From Pandoraea cepalis (GTDB taxonomy: Bacteria; Pseudomonadota; Gammaproteobacteria; Burkholderiales; Burkholderiaceae): a stretch of DNA of 64,000 nt. Both the position numbers and the translations under genes were made by a program. Location: assembly GCF_902459665.1 (NCBI RefSeq), contig NZ_CABPSL010000004.1:124001-188000 (forward strand), in the 5' to 3' direction. The notes beneath the pieces are model-generated. The model ran no database searches, had not been told where the DNA came from, and saw nothing but the letters and a program-made list of their open reading frames with translations. Below, piece by piece: positions 34,725 through 42,859 of the stretch (position 1 is its first letter; each line of letters opens with the position of its first letter).

Positions 34725-36566
34725 ATGAAACTTGATCTGACGTTCCCCGCTGCCGAAACCGCGACCGGCGCCGTCGCCCAGCCTGTTGCCCCGTTGTCTG
34801 CGAAGGGGGCCGAGTTGATTGCGCGGACCTTGGTCGAGATTGGCGTGGATACCGTCTTCTGCTATCCCGGTGGCGCCAACCTCGAAATGCTCGACGCGCT
34901 CTCGCGTGTGGCCATCACACTGGTACGAACAGAGCACGAACAAGGCTCGGTCTTCGGTGCGCAAGGCTATGCGCGTGCCACGGGCAAGCTCGGCGTATGT
35001 CTGGCGACCTCCGGCCCCGGCGCGACGAATCTCGTCACGGGCATTGCCGACGCCGCAAGCGATTCCGTGCCGATTCTCGCCATCACCGGCAACGTCGCCA
35101 CGCATTGGCTCGGCAAGAACGCGTTTCAGGAAGTCGACATCGTCGCTATCACCCAGCCGGTGACAAAGCTCGCCCGGCAGGTCCGAGAGGCGCGGGACAT
35201 TCCCGCCGCGTTGCGCGAAGCGTCCGCCTGCGCCATGGCGGGGCGGCCAGGGCCTGTCTTGCTCGATTTTCCGAAGGATATTCAACAGGCGCGTCCCGAT
35301 CATCCGACCGACAAGCGTGTCACAGCGCCGGTGCCGGCGGGCATGAGCGACGAGACCGCCCAACGGATCGCGGCCTTGCTTGCCCGAAGCGAGCGCCCGG
35401 TGATCTACGCCGGGGGCGGCGTCATCGCCTCGGGGACCGGGTCGCAGCTCGTGGCACTGGCCGAAGCGCTCGATTGCCCGGTGGCGCTCACGATGATGGG
35501 GCTGGGTGCGATGCCCGACAACCATCCGTTGCTGCTCGGCCCGCTCGGCATGCATGGCGCCTACGCGGCCAACGTCGCGGTCAATGAAGCCGACCTTGTG
35601 CTGGCGCTCGGCGTGCGTTTCGACGACCGGGTGATCGGCGATCCGGCCTCATTCGCGCGGCATGCCACGATCGTCCATATCGATGTCGACGCCGCCGAAA
35701 TCGGTAAGAACAAGCCCGTCGCGCTCGGCGTGCATGCGGATCTGCGCGACGCCTTCGCCGGCCTGCTGGCGCACGCGTCGCGCCGCAACGTGCCGGATTG
35801 GCACGCCTACTTGCGCGAGCGGTGTGAGGCGCATCCGCTGCGGGCGCTCCGGCAGGCGGGCGCAGCGGATGCGGTCAATGAGGCCGACTCTGTGGGCGCG
35901 CTGACGGGCGTCGCTGTCATCACGGCACTCGCGGCGCTTCTGCCGCCGCAAGCGGTCGTGACCACGGGCGTCGGACAGCACCAGATGTGGGCGATGCAGC
36001 ACCTGCGACTTCGCCAGCCGCGCACGTTCCTGTCGAGCGCGGGGTTCGGCACGATGGGCTTCGGCTTGCCGGCAGCGATCGGTGCCAAAGTGGCGTTGCC
36101 GGACGTCCCGGTCATCGACATCGACGGCGACGGCAGTCTGAACATGTCCGTCAACGAACTGTCGACCTGCCGCCGCTATGGGCTGGGCGTCAAGGTGCTG
36201 GTCATCAACAACCAGTGGCTGGGCATGGTCCGCCAATGGCAGGACATGATCTACGCACGCAATCGCGTCGCGTCGTCGCTTGTCGACCCGAACGCGCCGG
36301 ACGGGGCCGGCGACGGGCGTCCGTATCCGGACTTCGTCACCATTGCCGCGGGGTATGGGGTGGCGGGCGCCCGTGTGACCCGGGCAGACGCGTTGCCCGC
36401 CGCCCTCGCCCGCATGCTCGAAGACCCGAGCGAGCCGTATCTGCTGGACGTCCTCGTCGCCCGCGAGGACGACGTTTATCCGATGATTCCCGCAGGCAAG
36501 TCGTATCGCGATATGGTCTTCGGTCCCGGCCAGACGGCAGGCCCCATCGCGGTGGGAGCGTTCTGA
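34725..36566 (+). CDS. acetolactate synthase large subunit (thiamine-diphosphate enzyme)
   Basis: A 613-residue ThDP enzyme of the IlvB/IlvG/AlsS family, condensing two pyruvates to acetolactate (or pyruvate and 2-ketobutyrate). The catalytic Glu is in VRTEHEQGSVFGAQGYAR; GLGAMPDNHPLLLGPLGMHG and the ThDP motif GDGSLNMSVNEL...INNQW are present, followed by the AHAS-like LGMVRQWQDMIY. The start at MKLDLTF is uncertain; Met codons at 34,683 and 34,698 are in frame. No small regulatory subunit gene (ilvN/ilvH) follows, unlike the usual biosynthetic operon. The gene is divergent from an Lrp-type regulator. Confidence 0.87.
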   Translation: MKLDLTFPAAETATGAVAQPVAPLSAKGAELIARTLVEIGVDTVFCYPGGANLEMLDALSRVAITLVRTEHEQGSVFGAQGYARATGKLGVCLATSGPGATNLVTGIADAASDSVPILAITGNVATHWLGKNAFQEVDIVAITQPVTKLARQVREARDIPAALREASACAMAGRPGPVLLDFPKDIQQARPDHPTDKRVTAPVPAGMSDETAQRIAALLARSERPVIYAGGGVIASGTGSQLVALAEALDCPVALTMMGLGAMPDNHPLLLGPLGMHGAYAANVAVNEADLVLALGVRFDDRVIGDPASFARHATIVHIDVDAAEIGKNKPVALGVHADLRDAFAGLLAHASRRNVPDWHAYLRERCEAHPLRALRQAGAADAVNEADSVGALTGVAVITALAALLPPQAVVTTGVGQHQMWAMQHLRLRQPRTFLSSAGFGTMGFGLPAAIGAKVALPDVPVIDIDGDGSLNMSVNELSTCRRYGLGVKVLVINNQWLGMVRQWQDMIYARNRVASSLVDPNAPDGAGDGRPYPDFVTIAAGYGVAGARVTRADALPAALARMLEDPSEPYLLDVLVAREDDVYPMIPAGKSYRDMVFGPGQTAGPIAVGAF

Positions 36567-36681
36567 CGCACGGGCCCGGCAGGCGAGGCGCGACCGTGCG
36601 GGCGGGCTCTGGCGCGTGCCAACCTTGCGTTTTCATTCTCATCCGGCGGGAATTGGATCGCACGTCGCGAGATCGCAACGT

Positions 36682-36707
36682 CCTAAACCGAGGCGGTGGC
36701 TTTTTTT
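36682..36707 (+). terminator. possible intrinsic terminator after acetolactate synthase
   Basis: A short stem (ACCG-agg-CGGT, extendable with CC/GG pairs around a bulge) is followed by seven T residues at 36,701-36,707. The stem is weak but the U-tract is strong. It lies about 115 bases after the stop codon. Confidence 0.45.
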
Positions 36708-36770
36708 CATTTCGGTGACGGCGCGGAGTATCATTGCGCTCTTTCAAGAATTCTCGCCAAGGAAATCAAC

Positions 36771-37550
36771 ATGTTGACGAAGCGCCTCGTGCTGGCCGCC
36801 GCCTGTTTTCTGACGACCTTCGCCGCGTTGCCGGCGGCGCAGGCCGCCGATCCCACGTACACGGTGGGCGCAGGCGGTACGTATCGCCCGTTCGAGTTCG
36901 AAACGCCGCAGAAGGAGCTGGCCGGTTTCGACGTCGATATCATCAAAGCCATCGGCAAGGCCGGCGGGTTCAATGTGAAGCTGGTCAGCACGCCGTGGGA
37001 AGGCATCTTCGCCACGCTCGACCAGGGCGATCGCGACATCATCATTTCGGGCATCACCATTACCGACAAGCGTCGTGAAATGGTGGACTTCTCGGCCCCA
37101 TATTTCCCGGCCGATCAGGTCATCATCACCTCGCCGGGTGCCAAGGTCGCGGGTCTGGCCGATCTGAAGAAGCTTCAGGTGGGGGTGGTCAACTCGAGCA
37201 CCGGCGACATTTCCGTGTCGGAAGAACTGGGCCGCACGAGCACCGCGATCCGCCGCTTCGACAATACGCCGCTGATGCTCGAAGAGCTGTATCGCGGGGG
37301 TGTTGACGCCGCCGTGGGCGACGTGGGCGTCATCAAGTTCTACATCAAGAGCCATCCGGAAAAGCCGTTCAAGCTGGTCTACGACAGCAAGTTCAAGCGC
37401 CAGTACTTCGGCATCGCCGTGAAGAAGGGCAATAAGGTTGCGCTCGACAAGATCAACACCGGTCTGAAGAAGATCGTGGCCGACGGCACCTACGCCAAGA
37501 TCTACAAGCAGTGGTTCGACGCCGACGTGCCGTCGCTGCCGCAACAGTAA
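36771..37550 (+). CDS. amino-acid ABC transporter, periplasmic binding protein
   Basis: A 259-residue solute-binding protein (family 3, polar amino acids). The start at MLTKRLVLAAACFLTTFAAL follows a good AAGGA and gives a Sec signal peptide ending at AQA. Family motifs are YTVGAGGTYRPFEFE, GFDVDIIKAIGK, DIIISGITITDKRREMVDFS and AVKKGNKVALDKIN. Its genes for permease and ATPase follow. Next to astC and astA, arginine or ornithine is the likely ligand, but this is from context. The terminator-like hairpin after it suggests it is made in excess over the other subunits. Confidence 0.92.
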   Translation: MLTKRLVLAAACFLTTFAALPAAQAADPTYTVGAGGTYRPFEFETPQKELAGFDVDIIKAIGKAGGFNVKLVSTPWEGIFATLDQGDRDIIISGITITDKRREMVDFSAPYFPADQVIITSPGAKVAGLADLKKLQVGVVNSSTGDISVSEELGRTSTAIRRFDNTPLMLEELYRGGVDAAVGDVGVIKFYIKSHPEKPFKLVYDSKFKRQYFGIAVKKGNKVALDKINTGLKKIVADGTYAKIYKQWFDADVPSLPQQ

Positions 37551-37595
37551 GCAACGCGTGTAAGATTCGCGCCACGCTCGCCAGAGACCTGGCCA

Positions 37596-37656
37596 CTCGC
37601 GGCCCGTGAGCTGATCGTCGACTTCCGACGTCAACCCCCGGGCCGCGAGCGTTTTT
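37596..37656 (+). terminator. intrinsic terminator or attenuator between binding protein and permease genes
   Basis: CTCGCGGCCCG (37,596-37,606) pairs perfectly with CGGGCCGCGAG (37,639-37,649), an 11-base stem with a 32-base loop, and is followed by CGTTTTT. In the ABC operon this would partly stop transcription and lower expression of the membrane components relative to the binding protein. Confidence 0.7.
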
Positions 37657-37700
37657 CTGCCGGCCCGCCGGTTCGTTTCATTTTGTGAGAAAGGTGCTTC

Positions 37701-38436
37701 ATGGGTGGGTTCCAGTGGAACATCATCAGCGAATACATGCCCCTGTTCGTCGAGGGCACGCTGATGACGCTCAAGTGCACGGTGATCTGCGTGATCGCCG
37801 GCACGTTACTTGGGCTCGTGCTGGGCGTCGGCCGACTGGCCGAAGCGCGTCACGGCTTCTACAAGTATTTCCTGCGCTACGCGGTGCAATACCCGGTGCG
37901 CTTCTACGTCAGTTTTTTCCGCGGCACGCCGCTGTTCGTGCAGATCCTGCTGATTCACTTCGCGCTGATGCCGGTGCTGATCAACCCCTCGGAAGGGTTG
38001 CTCGTGAGTGGCGACCTCGCGCGGGAAATCCGTTCGCAATACGGCGCCTTCATGTCGGCGGTGCTGGCCATCTCGCTGAACGCGGGGGCCTACGTGTCCG
38101 AAATTTTCCGCGCCGGGATTCAGTCGATCGATCGTGGGCAGGCGGAAGCGGCGCGCTCGCTGGGCATGACCTATATGCAGACGCTGCGCAAGGTCGTGCT
38201 GCCGCAGGCCTTTCGCCGCATGCTGCCGCCGCTGGGCAACAACGCCATTGCGATCGTGAAGGATTCGTCGTTGGCGTCGGCCATCGGTCTGGCGGAACTG
38301 GCGTATGCCGCGCGCACAGTATCGGGGGCATACGCTCGTTACTGGGAGCCGTATCTGACGATTTCGCTCATCTACTGGGTGATCACGCTGGTGCTGTCGG
38401 CATTTGTTCAACATCTGGAATCGAGGTACGGCAAAG

Positions 38437-38453
<17 letters not shown>
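37701..38453 (+). CDS. amino-acid ABC transporter, permease
   Basis: A 250-residue His/Glu/Gln/Arg-type permease. It has about five membrane helices (for example [22 protein letters not shown] near the N-terminus) and the EAA loop that contacts the ATPase: [41 protein letters not shown] is also typical of the family. Only one permease gene is seen, so it probably works as a homodimer. The ATPase gene starts 17 bases before this gene ends. Confidence 0.93.
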
Positions 38454-39159
<706 letters not shown>

Positions 39160-39174
39160 TTCTCACGATGGCGA

Positions 39175-39200
39175 GGCCCGCGGAGGTATATCCGAGGGCC
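39175..39200 (+). terminator. hairpin after the ABC transporter genes
   Basis: GGCCC-g-CGGA, loop GGTATA, TCCG-a-GGGCC form a 9-pair stem with one mismatch, 15 bases after the ATPase stop. No clear U-tract follows. It separates the transporter genes from astC. The remaining bases to 39,366 contain a TACAAT at 39,210-39,215, a possible -10 box, without a good -35. Confidence 0.45.
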
Positions 39201-39366
39201 GCATCTGATTACAATGCGAGGGTACGCGCGCCAAGTGCCATTGCCGTCCGGCATTGGCGCGCCGCCGGCCCCCTGAGCCCCCAGCCAGGTTCTTTTCACA
39301 GGGCAGTGACCTTTGTCCAGGCCTGCCCCGCAATCGACGATTGCACTCCGATTTCACGAGGTAGTC

Positions 39367-40608
39367 ATGAGCCAGCCAATCGCTGTGACCCGCCAGACGT
39401 TCGACGACGTGATGGTGCCCAATTACGCTCCTGCCCAGATGGTGCCCGTGCGCGGCGAAGGCTCGCGCATGTGGGACCAGCAGGGTCGCGAGTATGTCGA
39501 TTTCACCGGCGGCATCGCGGTCAATGCGCTTGGCCACGCCAACCCCGAACTGGTGAAGGTCATCGAAGCGCAGGCGCGCAAGGTCTGGCACATCGGCAAC
39601 GGCTACACCAACGAGCCGGTGCTGCGTCTGGCCACGGCTCTGACCGACGCCACGTTCGCCGACAAGGCGTTCTTCTGCAATTCGGGCCTTGAAGCCAACG
39701 AAGCGGCACTCAAGCTCGCGCGCCGCTACGCCTACGACCATGCGGCCGAGCGCGGCGGCAAGGAAAAGAGCGAGATCATTTCGTTCTACAACTCGTTCCA
39801 CGGCCGCTCGCTCTTCACCGTGAGCGTTGGCGGTCAGGCGAAATACACCGAAGGGTTCGGCCCGATCCCGGCCGGCATCATGCACCTGCCGTACAACGAC
39901 CTGGCGACCGTCGAGGCGACCATTTCGGACGCTACGGCGGCGGTCATCGTCGAGCCGGTGCAAGGCGAGGGCGGCGTGCTGCCCGCCGATCCGGAATTCC
40001 TGCAGGGCCTGCGCGCGCTGTGCGACAAGCACAACGCCTTGCTGATTTTCGATGAAGTGCAGACGGGCGTCGGCCGCACCGGCACGCTGTACGCGTATGA
40101 GCAATACGGCGTGACGCCGGATATTCTGACCACCGCCAAGGCACTGGGCAATGGGTATCCGATTGGCGGCATGCTCACCACGAACAAGATCGCCGCGAGC
40201 TTCTCGCCCGGCACGCATGGCTGCACGTACGGCGGTAATCCGCTTGCCACGGCCATCGCCGGGCGTGTGCTGGAACTGATCAACACGGCGGAGACGCTCA
40301 ACGGCGTGAAGGCGCGTCACGATCATTTCATCAAGGGCATCGAGGCGATCAACGCGCGTCATGGCGTGTTCGACCACGTGCGCGGCATGGGGCTGTTGAT
40401 CGGCGCGGTGCTCAAGCCGGCATTCGCTGGTCGCGCGAAGGACATCGTGGCGGAATCCGAAAAGCACGGTTTGATGGTGCTTGTGGCCGGGGGCGACGTG
40501 GTGCGCTTTGCGCCGTCGCTGAACATTCCGTTCGCCGATATCGACGCCGGTCTCGCGTCGCTGGAGAAGGCGGTCGCGGTCGTGGCGGCGACGGTGAAGG
40601 CGATCTGA
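39367..40608 (+). CDS. astC: acetylornithine/succinylornithine transaminase (ArgD/AstC family)
   Basis: A 413-residue class-III PLP aminotransferase. The PLP Lys is in [15 protein letters not shown], the phosphate-binding part is [17 protein letters not shown], and the substrate-binding Arg region includes [14 protein letters not shown]. The start at [12 protein letters not shown] was preferred over the open frame's start 18 codons upstream. ArgD and AstC are one family and are often bifunctional; the neighbouring astA and amino-acid transporter favour the catabolic AstC role, but arginine biosynthesis cannot be excluded. Confidence 0.88.
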   Translation: MSQPIAVTRQTFDDVMVPNYAPAQMVPVRGEGSRMWDQQGREYVDFTGGIAVNALGHANPELVKVIEAQARKVWHIGNGYTNEPVLRLATALTDATFADKAFFCNSGLEANEAALKLARRYAYDHAAERGGKEKSEIISFYNSFHGRSLFTVSVGGQAKYTEGFGPIPAGIMHLPYNDLATVEATISDATAAVIVEPVQGEGGVLPADPEFLQGLRALCDKHNALLIFDEVQTGVGRTGTLYAYEQYGVTPDILTTAKALGNGYPIGGMLTTNKIAASFSPGTHGCTYGGNPLATAIAGRVLELINTAETLNGVKARHDHFIKGIEAINARHGVFDHVRGMGLLIGAVLKPAFAGRAKDIVAESEKHGLMVLVAGGDVVRFAPSLNIPFADIDAGLASLEKAVAVVAATVKAI

Positions 40609-40651
40609 TCGCACCGGCCGACGTCACGACCTGACGGTATGCAGGACTTCG

Positions 40652-40690
40652 GGCCGGACCGACGGATGACGTCGCTCCGGCCTTTGTTTT
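40652..40690 (+). terminator. intrinsic terminator between astC and astA
   Basis: GGCCGGA pairs with TCCGGCC around an inner CGAC/GTCG stem (one C-C mismatch between), loop GGATGAC, followed by TTTGTTTT. This is one of the clearest intrinsic terminators in the window. The astA gene starts 23 bases after it. Confidence 0.75.
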
Positions 40691-40712
40691 ACTCAATTCG
40701 CGGAAGGTGCTC

Positions 40713-41852
40713 ATGACCCGTCAATCGACCATGGCGACGCCCCCGGCCGCCGACACGGACTCGCCCGACGCGGCAGCGACGACCTCGCTGCGCGTCGTGC
40801 GCCTGGCGCGTCGCGGCGATCTTCCCGCGCTGTTGAAGCTGGCGGCGCAGGCTGGCCCCGGCATGACGTCATTCAAGCCTGATGAAGCGGCGCTCGAGGC
40901 GCGCCTGGCCCGCGTTGCCGCTACCTTGGCGGGGCAAGCCCCCACGGCAGAGCAAGGGTATCTGTTCGTGATGGAAGACGTCACCTCCGGCGAGATCGCC
41001 GGCGTGTGCGGTCTGGAGGCCGCAGTCGGGCTGGAGCAACCGTTCTATACGTATCGCAAGGATACGATCGTGCATGCGAGTCGCGAGCTGAACGTCTGGT
41101 CGCGAATGTTGACGCTCTCGCTCTCGAACGACCTCACCGGTTATAGCGAACTGTGCTCGTTGCTGCTCGATCCTTCGTGGCGCGGACATGGCAATGGCGC
41201 ACTGCTCTCGAAGGCGCGTTTTCTGTTCATGGCGCAGTTCCCCGAGCGTTTCGGTCCGCATGTGTGTGCCGAGCTGCGCGGTTTTTTCGACGACAACGGG
41301 CAGAGTCCGTTCTGGCAGTCGCTCGGGCAACATTTCTTCAAGATCGATTTCGATCAGGCGGATTACCTCACCTCGATCGGCAAGAAGTCGTTTGTGGCCG
41401 AGTTGATGCCGAAGTACCCCATCTACGTCGACTTCCTCTCCCCGCCGGCGCAGGCCGCCATCGGGGTCACGCATCGCGATACGCTTCCGGCGCGCCGGTT
41501 GCTGGAACAGGAGGGCATGCGCTCCGGGGCACATGTCGACATCTTCGACAGCGGCCCGGTACTCGAAGCGCGCGTGGCCGACTTGCGCGCCGCACGCGAC
41601 AGCCGTTATCTCAGCGTGACCCTCACGGGCACGGCCGGTCAGGACGAGGGGGCGGCGCCGGCCGTCCCCAACGCGGAGCCCTACCTCGTGGCGTGCCTCG
41701 GGCTGGACGGCTTTCGCGCCACGCTCGTCACGGGGCGTCCCGAGCGACGCGCGTTCGCGCTCAGCCCGCTCGCGGCGCAGGCGCTGGGTGTGAAGCAGGG
41801 CGACCGCATTCAGGTGCTGCCGCTCAAGCCGCCGCGCGCCGACGCGATCTGA
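40713..41852 (+). CDS. astA: arginine N-succinyltransferase
   Basis: A 379-residue AstA-family enzyme, first step of the arginine succinyltransferase pathway (arginine plus succinyl-CoA). Family blocks are VVRLARRGDLPALLKLAAQ, FYTYRKDTIVHASREL, SNDLTGYSELCSLLLDPSWRG and MPKYPIYVDFLSPPAQ. The ATG has GGAAGG five bases before it; the N-terminal 25 residues are low complexity and make it longer than the usual length of about 345, so the Met at 40,731 is an alternative. The other pathway genes (astD, astB, astE) do not follow. Confidence 0.92.
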   Translation: MTRQSTMATPPAADTDSPDAAATTSLRVVRLARRGDLPALLKLAAQAGPGMTSFKPDEAALEARLARVAATLAGQAPTAEQGYLFVMEDVTSGEIAGVCGLEAAVGLEQPFYTYRKDTIVHASRELNVWSRMLTLSLSNDLTGYSELCSLLLDPSWRGHGNGALLSKARFLFMAQFPERFGPHVCAELRGFFDDNGQSPFWQSLGQHFFKIDFDQADYLTSIGKKSFVAELMPKYPIYVDFLSPPAQAAIGVTHRDTLPARRLLEQEGMRSGAHVDIFDSGPVLEARVADLRAARDSRYLSVTLTGTAGQDEGAAPAVPNAEPYLVACLGLDGFRATLVTGRPERRAFALSPLAAQALGVKQGDRIQVLPLKPPRADAI

Positions 41853-41861
41853 TCGTGCGCC

Positions 41862-41881
41862 GACGGCGGTTCGCCGCCGTC
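41862..41881. terminator. bidirectional terminator hairpin between convergent astA and pilus genes
   Basis: GACGGCGG and CCGCCGTC form a perfect 8-base stem closed by a TTCG tetraloop, a very stable RNA loop. It fills the 29-base gap between the convergent stop codons, so it can act on both strands. Confidence 0.7.
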
Positions 41882-42859
41882 TCAGAATTGAATCGTTGCT
41901 GTCACCGTGTCCGTGTAGACGCCGGGGGCCGGTGTCGATTGCGACGGCACGCGCGCGTAGATCGGAATGAACTGAACGAGGCCGGTGCCGATGCCGGTCA
42001 GTGGCGACGTGCCCGATGAGCCATCCCCCCAGATCGTGGCGTAACCACTGTCCAAGTAGAGTTGATAGGCGACGTTGGCGCCGGTCTCGCCAGCCATCAG
42101 GCGCGACGTGACCGTGCCCAGCAGCCCGCCGGACAGGCTGACGCGATATGCGTCGTTTTGCGTGCATTGCACCATAAGCTGGCCCGCACCGGTCACCGGG
42201 CGGTCGAGCGCCGTTTGCGTGGCGAACGTGATGTTTGTCGCGGCGATCGTGCAGTTGTTGATGACGCTCACGTTCACAGTGAACGGCGTGCCCGGCACGG
42301 CGGTCATGGCGCTGCCGCAGTCCGGGACGGGCGACAGCGGGCCGTAGGGCGCATAGTGCAGGCTCGTGTCGGCCGACGTGAATGTCCGCGTGTAGACCGT
42401 GTTGCCGTTGCCGGACGTGGGCACCGTGGTCTGCGCCGCTGCGATTCTCCCGTAGACATTGACGTTCTGTGTCACCGTCCCGCCCAGAAGGTTGCGGGTC
42501 ATCGTGAACGCGATCGCCTGACTCGGACCGCTTCCCCATGGGGTGGCGAATGAGGGATCGACATAGAGACCGAAATTGATGGTATCGCCCGCGTTCGTCA
42601 GCGCAAGGGGCTGACTCGCATTCAGCGCGAGACACACCTTGACGTTGGCGCTGCCGCCGAGCAACGGCCACGTGCACGAAATGGGCACCGTGCCCGTTGC
42701 CGAGAGCGCGGCGCCGGAGATCGGACTGAAGGCCGCGAACGCGAGCGTCGGTGCCCCCACCGAACAAGTCTGCGCCTGCGCGTACGCGCACAGGAATGCG
42801 ACACCGGCGGCCGCGATCGGGCGCCGCCGCGTCGGCAGGGTCCCGGTGGGAGGGGTCAT
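41882..42859 (-). CDS. spore-coat-U domain protein, tip adhesin-like (CsuE-like)
   Basis: A 325-residue secreted protein with a signal peptide ending near AYAQA and two SCPU (spore coat U) domains in tandem: the first begins TCSVGAPTLAFAAFSP, the second near NNCTIAATNITF. Each ends in a typical beta pattern, and the C-terminus YTDTVTATIQF looks like a donor-strand/usher motif. In Acinetobacter the two-domain SCPU protein CsuE is the hydrophobic tip adhesin. Gene order pilin-chaperone-usher-adhesin is the same here. Its start overlaps the usher stop. Confidence 0.87.
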   Translation of the reverse strand: MTPPTGTLPTRRRPIAAAGVAFLCAYAQAQTCSVGAPTLAFAAFSPISGAALSATGTVPISCTWPLLGGSANVKVCLALNASQPLALTNAGDTINFGLYVDPSFATPWGSGPSQAIAFTMTRNLLGGTVTQNVNVYGRIAAAQTTVPTSGNGNTVYTRTFTSADTSLHYAPYGPLSPVPDCGSAMTAVPGTPFTVNVSVINNCTIAATNITFATQTALDRPVTGAGQLMVQCTQNDAYRVSLSGGLLGTVTSRLMAGETGANVAYQLYLDSGYATIWGDGSSGTSPLTGIGTGLVQFIPIYARVPSQSTPAPGVYTDTVTATIQF

